The notes below the pieces were generated by a model. The model was not told the DNA's origin, did no database searches, and saw only the letters and a list, made by a program, of their open reading frames with translations. A DNA stretch of 64,000 nt from Zanthoxylum bungeanum (lineage: Eukaryota; Streptophyta; Magnoliopsida; Sapindales; Rutaceae), in contig SKCR01015013.1 of assembly GCA_019454045.1 (NCBI GenBank), positions 1-64,000 of the forward strand, written 5' to 3'. Position 1 is the stretch's first letter, and each line of letters opens with the position of its first letter. Made by a program: the position numbers and the translations under genes. Positions 54,045 to 64,000 of the stretch are shown here, in pieces.

Positions 54045-56154
54045 TGATGAGTGGTAATTACATCACTTTTTCCCACTCATTTAGCCTAATATTTTGTATT
54101 ATTTCTCGAGTTTTACGAACGTTTTGATGTTATTTTGCAGATAAATAAAGTTTGGAAAGCACTGGAGGCAATTTGGGGCAAAACCGGACAAAAATACATC
54201 AACAGGGATATTTTGGTCTTTTGAGCGTCGCGACGCCAAGAATCCAGCGTCGCGACGCCCAGAATGCACTGAAGTTGCTAACGTGCGCCGCCTGCCACGT
54301 GTCAGAATCTGATTAGGTTGACTTGCTAACATACGCCGTTGACTTGCTAACGTGCGCAGTGCCACGTGTCACCATCACAGCCGATCTGCTAACGTGCGCT
54401 GTGCCACGTGTCATCATCCTACGGTGCCGACAATCACCATCGCCATGTGTGCCACGTGTCATCCCACGTCACCGCCACGTCATCATGACATCATCAATGA
54501 CGTCAGCACAATCATTGAAGCAGCCAACTCTCATCGTGCCACGCAAAAAGCAGCTAGCGTCGCGACGCTGAAGCCTCTAGCGTCGCGACGCTGGACCCAT
54601 ATCCGCGCCTATAAATAGAGCTCGAAATTTCAAATTTTGTTGTACCATTTTCCCTCACTTCTTTGGTGTAAAGAGAGAGTTTCTCTCTCTAGAATCTTTT
54701 AGTTTTTAGTTTTTTTTAGTTTTGTAATTTTAAATTACGTTTTGTAATAATAGTAATTTATTTTCTTTACTTTTACAGTTTTACTATTCTACCATGCCAA
54801 GGTAACTTCCCCCTGCTAGGTGAAAAGTAATTCTTTTACTATTGCTAGTTAGATTAATCTCCCTTTAATATAATATATCACTATTTAAAATTTGACTTAA
54901 AAAGGGATACCGCTATATTGGTCAGTTGGTAAATCAATTTAATTAATTAAACCTGACTAAGTAAGGATACCGCCAGATTGGTCGGTTGGTAATTAAATTT
55001 TGGTTCCGCCTTTATGGCTGGTTATTTTGGTTTCGCCTTTATGGCTAGTTATTTTGGTTCCGCCTTTATGGCTGGTTATTTTGGTTCCGCCTTTATGGCT
55101 GGTTATTTTGGTTCCGCCTTTATGGCTGGTTATTTTGGTTTCGCCTTTATGGCTGGTTATATTGGTTCCGCCTTTATGGCTGGTTGGATTAAATTTGACT
55201 TAATCAGGTTACTGCCTATATGGCTGGTTGAAAATATCATCATAAGTTAATATATTATATTAAGGGAGATATCTAATTAGTAATTAGTAAAAGTAATTCA
55301 TTTTACCTTAGCAATTTTATTTTAATGTAATTTACTTTTCAGCATTTACTTTACTGCTTTTACTTTTCAGCATTTTTACTTTATGTCTTTTAAGTCTTTA
55401 CCAGTCCTAGTTACGTGTTAAGTTAACTCGGGTTGTGATGAATTTTAATATCACCGATTTATAAGGGGAATTTTATAGTCTCGGTAATTTAAAGGTTTAT
55501 TTATTAATTCTTAAGCTTAATGCTTCTTGTTGTCTGATCACCAATAAGTTTGATATGGTAAATCTAAAATGAACTAGACATAGAGATTTTAGGTTTCAGC
55601 CTTAGACTTAATAGCCCACGATCTTCCTTGAGGATAGATAACCCTTTAATAGATTTCCTTACAGGATAGGAATATACCTGTCGGGCGGGGGTAGCCATAA
55701 TTGAAACTTAAACTTAATGAATCTAGGTAATTTGATTGACATAGACATATGGTTCAATTGGATTATACTAGGTATTTGTAATTGACCATCGGAAGAGGCT
55801 TTTACATAATTTAGTGTTTCAGGTTAATAAATCTCAGGTTAATAAATCAATATTTTACCCAACTATAAGATAATCACTTCATATTCTAAAAGATATTAGA
55901 AGAATTCACAACCCTAGATCTTTGTCTTTTATTATTTTCCTTAGTATTTTCTTTTGTCTTTTTATTTATTTAGAAAATCTACAAACCAAATCAATCAAGC
56001 AATCAATTCACTGCTCCCTAAATTAGATATATGTAAATAAATAGATTCAATAATTAATAACAACAGTACGAATTAAATCCTCGTGGGATCGATATCTTTA
56101 TACTACTTGAACGATACGTGCGCTTGCGTTATACGCGTGTGAATGAACCGGTCA
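54045..56154 (+). repeat. 3' LTR of element B
   Basis: Begins TGATGAGTGGTAATTACATC and ends GAACCGGTCA, followed by GATAC. It carries the same G-box array, TATA (near 54612) and 27-bp minisatellite as the 5' LTR. Several open frames here come from these repeats. Confidence 0.93.
54998..55186 (+). repeat. 27-bp minisatellite in 3' LTR of element B, 7 units
   Basis: Seven units of the same 27-bp repeat as 40877-41092, with TTTCGCC variants at units 2 and 6. One unit fewer than the 5' LTR. Confidence 0.93.
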
Positions 56155-56641
56155 GATACACATAACGAGATGCATCATCCGTAAAGGTTATGAAGTATTC
56201 GTATCCACCTCTAGCCTGGCTAGACATGGGCCCACAAACGTCACTATGATTGAGGGCTAACAGTTCGGTGGCGCGTTCACCTTTACCGCTAAAAGGTGAT
56301 TTAGGCATTTTGCCTAATAAGCAAGATTCACAGACGTCATATGAATTTGGATCAAATCCGTCCAAGTATCCACTCTTCGAAAGTGTGGATATGCGAGTCT
56401 TGTTTATGTGTCCCAGACGACAGTGCCACATATAAGTTTCATCTTTGTTACTCATTTTAAGCATTTTGTTTGTTATATTATATGTTTGAGATTGACTTAT
56501 ATTCAAAATATAAAGACCATTATTTGCAACAGCAGTGCAAACTTCTACATCATTTTTATACACAAAACACCCAGTGTTTCTGAATACAAAAGTATAACCA
56601 CATTGGGTTAACATAGGTACAGAAATAATATTCCTAGTCAA
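56155..56641 (-). pseudogene. Copia X integrase, zinc-binding and N-terminal half
   Basis: Reads TRNIISVPMLTQCGYTF, ETYMWHCRLGHINKTRIS with VCESCLLGKM (the HHCC pre-integrase zinc site), ELLALNHSDVCGPMSSQ (first catalytic Asp) and YEYFITFTDDASRYVYL, where element B interrupts. GATAC at 56155-56159 is the right TSD of element B. The frame continues at 39907. Confidence 0.92.
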
Positions 56642-56694
56642 ACTAGGTACATAATAACAGTTTTTAAGTTAAAGTACATGCCCCGAGGGCAGTT

Positions 56695-57738
56695 CTAAAA
56701 CAAAAATGCAACGGCCAAAACGGAGACTGGTGCCCTATTTCCGACGCGTAGATCAATCTCCCCTGAGGCCAGTCTCCTGCTAATCCGCAGATCCCGCACA
56801 TCAGTACATATGTGAGTACCACAACTAGAATCAAAAATCCAATTTTTAAAACTAGAAGAAGTCATGTTTATTTCAATAACAAACATACCTGAGGCCGGTG
56901 CCTTGCCCGTCTTTATCTCCTTCTGGAGCGCCTTGTACTCGCTGCAGTCACGCTTCCAATGACCCCGCTTGCCGCACTGGAGGCAAACATCCTGAGATTT
57001 ATCCTTAGGCTTCCCGGAAGCCTTTGACGCTTTGGCCTTGCCCTTTCTCTTATGCTTCTTCTTCTTCACACCTCCAGTTACCTTGGGCCCAGCCCTCGGT
57101 GTCTGAGATGTCGAAGCAAAGTGCGCCTCGCGCTTATTGCCCTTGAGAAGCTCATTCTCAGCTTCCTTGAGAGTTGACAATAACTCTCCAAGAGTATAAT
57201 CAGTTTTCATCATGTTATAGTTTATGATGAACTTTCTCCAGGTGTCGGGGAGAGATTGCAAGATCATATCTATGGTAATATTAGTCTCTAAGACTATCCC
57301 CATCTTAGCTAGCTCATCTATGTCAGCAATCATCAGTGCCACATGGGACTCAACAGATATGCCTGCTGACATACGTGAACGGAAGAGCTTCTTTACTAAC
57401 TCATATCTCTGCGACCTTCGGTTAGATCGGTGAAGATCGTGCAACCTCGCCAACATGTTATAGGGATCCAAGTCCCTGTTTTGTAAATGGAAATGTTGAG
57501 TCATGGAAGCAAGCATAATAGACTGAGCAGTATCATTATCATCGCTGTGAGTCTTCCAAAGCTCTAGCTCAAGTGTCTGATCAGGTTTGGGCTTAGGCTC
57601 AAGAGGTGTCTGTATGGTATATAACAGCCTCTCGGCTCCACGGATTATCCTTAGATTCATTTCCCAATCGGCAAAGTTCGTGCCCTTAAAGACATTTTTG
57701 CCCATGATAATGTCTCGGACATTTCCCTTTCCATTCAT
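56695..57738 (-). pseudogene. Copia X gag and protease start
   Basis: A 347-codon frame. It has a UBN2-type gag (FKGTNFADWEMNLRIIRGAE, RYELVKKLFRSRMSAGISV, LPDTWRKFIINYNMMKTDYT), a Lys-rich stretch, the knuckle CLQCGKRGHWKRDC, then the protease region WIFDSSCGTHIC, where the family active site is DSG (or DTG), so the catalytic Gly is Ser here. The frame ends at 56695 by a shift; the next block (LPSGHVL, stop, LKNCYYVPSL) is in another frame. It would assemble the particle if intact. Confidence 0.9.
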
Positions 57739-59915
57739 CTTGACTACGATAGTCCAACTATCTAGTCAACGATATTTGGGTACAGTCTAACTGTTACAAG
57801 AAAAATAACATTGTATTAGTCCAACTAATAAAATAATTTTGACGAAATAATTTGAAAGCGCGTAAAGCTAAGTATCTGAACGAAATTGCAAATTCAATAC
57901 TAGCCTCCCACTATTTTTCGGCGAGCCTCTAACCCTCTGTCGAGTACTCGAGAAACCCAGTTTCCTAGTGGGCTAGGATCCCATTAAATAACAGACAACT
58001 TTGATTTTGGCCAACAAGCTGTATGATATTTAACTAGGTAGATCTCGAAGATCAATTGGATCTCATCCAATTCCTAGATCCGGTAGGTGGACATCCAAGT
58101 CCGAAACATATATACAATATATATGCCAATATATCCAATATATTTTCCTGACCTTTTCCTCTGAATCAACTAAGCCTTGGCTTTGGCACAACAAGCTTAA
58201 TGATTCCAGTTAAGCGGGACCCATTGACATGGAAAGCTTCGTAATCAATGTCGATGGAAAAGAAGTGATCTTGACTTTGGCCAACAAATCACGACTTGGA
58301 CAAGACACCGATATGGAACAAAACTCTTATGATTCAAACACATCCGCAATTGACAAAGGTCTTGACTTTGGCCAACAAACCAATGCCAACTTTGGATCTT
58401 GAGTAAGAATCACTCAACGGAAGGAAAAACGCTTAATATGTTTTGAGGGTTTTTCGCGTAAATTGGAAACCAATTTATTATCTTTGTTAAGGTCTCATCA
58501 TACACCCTTAAGCATGCTTCTAAAACATCATAAGGCGCGAAAAGTAAATTAATAACGATATGAAGATGGATATTTAAACAGATTGTTCCTAGAAAAAATC
58601 GCTCCATTTCTTCTCCCCGGCTAGCACTATTCTACTTCTACCCAATTACATAATACAATAATAGAAACCTCATTACATTGAGGGGAATTAGGTTAGAAGA
58701 GAATACAAAGAATAAAGAGAGATAAGGCTGGACACGCAGGTCCAATTTATAAATTCCAAATTCACAATAATTTCTAAAATTACCATTTCCCTTCTAATAT
58801 CCATCTGATATACGCTATTCATTCAACACATCCATATATTCATTCAAAGCATGCATTTCAACCAATCTAATCCAATTAATTAGTCTTAATTATGTGACCA
58901 TCCAATGTTCAAACAACGATTTGATTTTGCGCGAGTCCAACTCGTTTGAGAATAAGTACTTAAAGTACGAATTCTTGAATTATATCGAACTACTCGTTAA
59001 ATCTAATTTAATTCGTATTCAATACTAATTCAATTTAATTCCAAATTAAATAATACATTTTAATGCGCTTTATAAACTTAGATTCCAAATCTAATCCTAA
59101 TGGGTCTCAAAGCCCATTTAACATCCAATGTAGTTTAATTAAAGTCAAATGGGCTTTCAATTGATTTCATAAGGCATGGGCCTTGGTCAAAGTGGGTCAA
59201 ACCCAAATGCCAAGCCCAATTAAGGAATCACCCTCATTTGCCATAAAACCAATTTTAGCCCATAGGGCCCAATTAAACTTTTAAAGCCCATTTATTACAT
59301 TTGGACTTAATGGAATGATTTAGGCCCAATTTGGATCCAATCCAATTGGCCTAAACCAACTTGGCCAAACCAAGCCCATTATGCCCAAGTATAATAATTT
59401 CAAGCCCAATTCAAAATTAAGCCCATTAACCAAATTTTAAAATTCCAAATTTTATAACTTAATTAATTAAAGTGTAATACATCAATTAATTAACTAAATC
59501 AATATTTCCAAAATACAATTTAACCAATTAATTATGTATCTAATTTTTCAATTAATGTCCAACATTTTTGAATAAAAAATCAAGTCCATTACATGTCATA
59601 TAGTTCTCGGCCAAGATTAGGGTTTTAGTCCGATTTCGTTTTTCAATCCGATCAAATTACAAATCAACATTTCCCATTCGTTTCAAATCACCCAATGATC
59701 ATCAAAATAAAAAATACCAAGAACCTAGGGTAGACTACACATTCGGCCAAGCCTAATGGTGGGGCAAAATTTGATCCAATCATAATTTGTTGAAATTGAT
59801 CCAAACTAACCTCATTTTATCAACATACAAACATACTCAACCATACAATTTAATCAAATCATGCTCACATTGATTTTCCCCAAATTTTACCCTAATACAT
59901 TTCATGCTCATTTTA
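57739..59915. other. 5' untranslated leader of copia X
   Basis: A 2.2 kb leader between PBS and gag with no supported gene. TTGGCCAA/TTTGGCC words recur (57998-58380 and 59130-59400), and GGGCTT/AAGCCC words are frequent at 59100-59410. Unusually long for a copia leader. Confidence 0.6.
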
Positions 59916-59930
59916 GGCTCAATGATACCA
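59916..59930 (-). other. Primer-binding site of copia X, tRNA-Met type
   Basis: Minus strand TGGTATCATTGAGCC, one base from the LTR edge. It resembles TGGTATCAGAGCC with two changes or insertions. Confidence 0.75.
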
Positions 59931-59931
59931 T

Positions 59932-61851
59932 TGTTAGTTTCTATGATTATTCCCAAGATCAAAATAAGCAAAGAAATGTGAATGAATAATGAAGAAGTAT
60001 GGCAGAATCATACTTACAAAGATCGGCTTTGGATGTGATGCTCAACAATATTTTTCCTCCAAGAAGCTCCAAGATTCGGCCAAGGATGATTTGTTGATGA
60101 AGATGATGAAGCTCCAAGCTTTATGGATTCCAAGCTCTAAGATGAGGTTCCCTATCACCTTATATGATTCATGTTTGTGCTAGCAAAGATTGAAAGAAAA
60201 AATCTAATCTTCCCTTCCAATGAAGCTCACGATTTTGGTGTGTAAAAGGAGAGAGATAGAGTTTTGTTTTTCAATATTTTGTTATCAAAAACTAATGAAA
60301 AAACTAATACCAAACTTTGGTAAATGGCTTTCAAAAAGTCCAAAGCATTTTGGCTCCAAAATGGCATTAAATGCCCATACCAAACTCCATCATGAATAGT
60401 GACTAGGTGTCTTTCACCAAAAGGTGACTTTGATATCTATCACAAATAAATGACAAGTGATGTGACTCGCGATGTGACTTGTGGCCCCACTTTAATTCAA
60501 AATGCGAGTGGGCTCGCAAACACTTCCGGGCTCGGTTTCGCTAATTCCAAATTAACAAACTTTCGTCGCGACGTAATTAAATAATTATGCCTAGCAAAAT
60601 TACTATTCACGTCGCTAACGAATTAATTCTAAATTAACTCGTTTGCCCGAATTAAAATCTAATTTTAATTCCGCGTCGAAATCCAATTTCGTTTAATATA
60701 TCGAATATATTATATTGTCGATTAATTCCAAATTAATCTTTCTCCCTCTTCAAATAGTACTTTATCCAAGATAAAGTTTCTCCGTAATTAATCCCAGATT
60801 AATAAAGTTCGAATCATACGTCATCGGTGAATCTTCGGGAAGCGACCCAATTGATCTCTGGATATGTTGACAGTAAATACGGTACTCGGACTATCCGAAC
60901 ACGTACGTACCTCGTACTATATTTTTACCGATTTACGAGACAAGGTTGGCTTCTAGCAAAACGTCATGCCTACCCAATTCTCCAGAAATATTCATACTGG
61001 AATATACGATCTATATCAGGCGTAGTATACCGTAGTATTGCGTATTGCAATCCAGTATCGAATGTCACGTGCAAGGCCTGGGGCTGGAATAATGTCTGCC
61101 CCATACGAAGCACATATCAGATATCAAGCAACTAGTCTATTTGAATCAGATAATCATGACCTTGTCATATTATCCCGATGGTTACAACACAATAGAGAAC
61201 CAGTTCTGAATCCCTACTTGATCATCATCTCCATATGTCTGAAGTGATACTTCCGTCTTGACATCACATCCAATACATTATGATTCTCAATAAACCCAGA
61301 AGAGGCATACACAGAACCTGTTAAAGTCCCGGACGACCAAAACCAAAGTTTACCGATTGTCGCAAGTACTAGCGATGCAAGTCTCAAGTTAAGACCAAAT
61401 ACACCTACCCTGAAGCGGACTCCCATAGACACATATACATACTACCAATGGGATTCTGCGGGGTCTATCCAGAGCGAAGCTGTTTTCCGTACCATCGGTA
61501 AAACACAACCTCCTATCGCACTTGTATAAGTATCCAATACTTAAATATATGAGAACTATACCGTTATGCCCTCACAACGTGCACAAGTGCAATACTAGTC
61601 TATTCCGCATTATCGATGTCTAATCTCGATAATACTACGACTAGGGATATTTAATGATTAAACTTTTATGGATTGATATTGTCTCATATCATCTCAATCC
61701 GGAACTAATCATATGGACTTTTACCATTTATATATCAAAGTAAATAAATTACAAAACGGTAAAAGGCAATTTCATTATAACATAGTTAATTTTGTACAAA
61801 AACACAATGTCTTTTACAAATAGTGACGCTATGGGTCATAAATGTCCAACA
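59932..61851 (-). repeat. 5' LTR of copia X
   Basis: Plus strand begins TGTTAGTTTCTATG and ends ATGTCCAACA. Matches 35600-37521 over its length. Followed by ATTTG, the right TSD. No gene. Confidence 0.92.
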
Positions 61852-61856
61852 ATTTG

Positions 61857-62181
61857 ATATACTTCCAATAACCTTTTCAACCATACATCCTCTTGTACTG
61901 CCGATGAAAAAGCCAAAAATTCAGCCTCCATTGTGGATAGGCTATACAAGATTGTTTCTTATTGCTCCATGAAATGACACCATTGTTTAGTAAGAAAACA
62001 AAATCGGAGGTAGATTTTCTTTCATCTAAATCTCCTCCCCAGTCAGCATCAGTATAGCCTCGTAATTGCAGATTATTTCTTGATAGCACAATGAGTAATC
62101 GGCTGTCCCTTTCAGATACCTAAATATTCTTTTAACTGCTTTCCAATGTGCTAGTCCTAGATTGGATTAGTATCTATTTAT
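61857..62181 (-). pseudogene. Copia Y RNase H fragment (minus copy, proximal part)
   Basis: Reads NNLQLRGYTDADWGGDLDER, KSTSDFVFLLNNGVISW and KKQSCIA, then a frameshift, and VWLKRLLEVYQ next to copia X. Continues into 35439-35599. Interrupted upstream by element D at 62182. Confidence 0.9.
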
Positions 62182-64000
62182 TGACCGGCGTAAACACACG
62201 CGTATAACGCAAACGCACATATCGTTCAAGTAGTATAAAAATATCGATCCCACGAGGACTTAATTCCTACTGTTGTTATTAATTATTGAATCTATTTATT
62301 TACAAATATCTAATTATAGGGAGAAGGGAATTGATTGCTTTGGTTGGTTGAATGTGGATTTGCATAATTAAAATAAAAATAAATAAACAAAACAAAATAC
62401 TAAGAAAAATAACAAAAGACTCAAAAGATCTAGGGTCGTGACTCCACACAATATTATTAAAAAGATGAATTGATTCTCTTATTTATGTGTATTAATTCAG
62501 TATGCTAACCTGGAACACGAAATTATGCAAAAGCCTCTTCCGATGGTCAGACGCAAATACCCAGTATAACCCAATTAAACCATATTCCTATGTCAACCAC
62601 ATTACCTGGATTCATTAAGATTAAGTTCCAATTATGGCTACCCACGCCCGACAGGTATATGCCTATCCTGTAAGGAAATCTATTAAATGGTTATCTATCC
62701 TCAAGGAAGATCGTGAGTTATTGAATCTAAGGCTGAAACCTAAAATCCCTATGTCTAGTTAATTTTAGATTTACCCCATCAATCCTATTGGTGATCAAGC
62801 AACAAGAAGCATTAAGACTAAGACTCAATAAACAAACTAAAGAACTACCCATAAAAGAAAATCAATTATTAAGTGTGTGGATATTGTGTTTCATCACTTT
62901 CCTAGAATAAAAATAAAATGCTGGGGGTTGGGGATCCACTTTTACTATTTATAATTTAGATATCTCCCTTAATATAATACAGAAATTAAACATGATATTA
63001 CCAACCAGCCATAAAGGCGGTATTCCTTATTAAGTCAAATTAAGTCCGACCAACCATAACAGCGGTAATAGTATTTGAACATAAACCAGCCATATAGGCG
63101 GTAATTACCTGTCACCTAAAGACCAGCCATATAGGCGGTGCCACATTATGTCAAATAAATAAAACCAGCCATTAAGGCGGTAATCTTTTGTATTTTGAAT
63201 TATAATTTCCATATTATATTTAAGGGAGATTAATCTAAATTAAAATATTAAAAGCTTCACCTTATCCCCAGCTGAAAATTAATTACAAAACATTAAAGAA
63301 AGGTAGAAGAAGAGAACTACTATTACTGAAAATTAAAATACATAAATTAAAAATATTATTTATATATACAAAACTAGATGCTTCCTATAAAATCAGAGAG
63401 AATTCTCCAAGGAAAGCATGAGGAGAAACTGAATCTGGCGCGTTCAATTTATAGGCAAAAATCGGGTCCAGCGTCGCTACGCCTAGGTGCTTGGCGTCGC
63501 GAGGCCAGCTACAGTTCCTCGAGTCCACGCGGGTTGACCACGCGCATTGTCGGCAGAATCTGGTGATGACACGTGTCACGCGGTAAAGGTGGTGCTATGA
63601 GAAGGCGACACGTGGCACATGGTGAGCTTTCGGTCCAATGATCATCTGACACGTGGCACGCGTTTATGATTGGTCCAATGAGAGATTAACACGTGGAAGC
63701 ATATGATTCGCCGGTGATTCGGTCCAATGATAACTCGACACATGGCACGCGCTTCGGGTGGTCCAATGAGATGATGACACGTGGCGTCCAGCGCACGTTA
63801 GCATGATCGGCGTACGTTAGCAAGTCAACGGTGCACGTTAGCAAAGTTGACCACTCAGATTTTGACACGTGGCAGACGGCGCACGTTAGCAGATCCGGCG
63901 CAGTCTGGGCGTCGCGACGCTGGCTTTTTGGCGTCGCGACTCTGAAGAGACAGAATTTTCCCTGTTGACGTATTTTTGTCCGTTTTGGCCCCAAATTGCC
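62182..64000 (-). mobile_element. Element D: LTR of a fourth LOG-family element, runs off the window
   Basis: Plus strand begins TGACCGGCGTAAACACACGC, as in element C, and reaches the CCCCAAATTGCC segment that lies about 130 bp from the LTR start, so nearly a full LTR is in view. The U5 half resembles A (CCAGCCATATAGGCGG units at 63000-63180, CTCATGCTTTCCTTGG-type start region). The U3 half resembles B and C. Whether a LOG-bearing internal region or a solo LTR follows cannot be seen. No gene in this stretch. Confidence 0.88.
63475..63930 (-). promoter_or_regulatory. U3 G-box/ABRE array of element D
   Basis: Six CACGTG cores at about 63570, 63609, 63650, 63690, 63778 and 63866, spaced by repeated GGTCCAATGA words (CCAAT boxes in reverse), with GCGTCGCGACGC at about 63911. 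TATAAATT (reverse) lies near 63449-63456. Confidence 0.75.

Larger units (their letters stand above)
39913..56154 (+). mobile_element. Element B: LOG-carrying gypsy-like element split by element C
   Basis: LTRs 39913-42043 and 54045-56154, tRNA-Asp type PBS, ORF1, LOG gene in two pieces, and polypurine tract TTTTGGGGGTG. TSD GATAT/GATAC (4/5) inside the copia X integrase. Without element C it is about 8.3 kb, longer than A through an extra internal stretch (about 52670-52970) and an LTR minisatellite. No pol genes. Confidence 0.93.
35600..61851 (-). mobile_element. Copia X, full LTR-to-LTR element split by element B
   Basis: LTRs at 35600-37521 and 59932-61851 (about 1.92 kb each), PBS at 59916-59930, gag-protease at 56695-57738, integrase split between 56155-56641 and 39204-39907, RT at 38205-39053, RNase H at 37536-38189, and a polypurine tract next to 37521. 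Flanking ATATG/ATTTG is a 4/5 TSD inside copia Y. Without element B it would be about 10 kb. Several nonsense codons and a frameshift show it is no longer active. Confidence 0.93.

Overview
This window is plant nuclear DNA, very probably from a flowering plant. Nearly all of it is LTR retrotransposons inserted into one another. The evidence is: Ty1/copia pol with plant-type motifs, Ty3/gypsy LTRs with tRNA-Met and tRNA-Asp type primer sites, a hAT-type MITE, AT-rich intergenic sequence, and one fragment of a spliced plant housekeeping gene. I see no intact host gene and no RNA gene, and I do not name a species.

Layout. 1-4019: a rearranged Ty3/gypsy element in internal-LTR-internal order. 4020-14447: a minus-strand copia remnant (W), split by a complete non-autonomous gypsy-like element (A, 6416-13971, TSD CTTTC). 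14448-19914: a Tekay/Del-like gypsy derivative with a 4.2 kb LTR and almost no internal region. 19915-24549: the 3' half of a plus-strand copia (Y), broken just after its stop codon by a 2.3 kb solo LTR (TSD ACTTA). 24665-27045: a short copia-like element (Z). 26255-35438: an inverted repeat with about 4.0 kb arms and a 1.1 kb spacer, carrying the 5' end of a SAS10/UTP3-like ribosome-biogenesis gene. 35439-62181: a four-level nest, copia Y (minus) > copia X (35600-61851, minus) > element B (39913-56154, plus) > element C (43952-51880, minus). 62182-64000: LTR of a fourth member (D) inserted in copia Y.

The main discovery is the A/B/C/D family. Each complete copy has about 1.9-2.1 kb LTRs, a tRNA-Asp type primer site, a gag-derived ORF with a CX2CX3HX4C knuckle but no pol, and then an intronless, near full-length LONELY GUY (LOG)-like cytokinin-activating gene about where Athila-type elements may carry an extra ORF. 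All three visible LOG copies are broken, each by different changes in or near the PGGxGTxxE motif. The U3 promoters of B, C and D carry arrays of GCCACGTGTC-type G-box/ABRE sites upstream of a TATA box. A instead has a 12-bp tandem repeat there. Element C landed inside the LOG frame of element B.

The second discovery is the SAS10/UTP3 inverted repeat. It duplicated the gene's promoter (telo-boxes, one site II motif), first exon and neighbouring transposons head to head, so transcription could give a long hairpin RNA. A third, unexplained structure is a cluster of eight short CGACATGTCG-type palindromes downstream of the primer site of element Z.

Limits: all boundaries and comparisons were read by eye. 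Percent identities, insertion ages and database matches were not computed.
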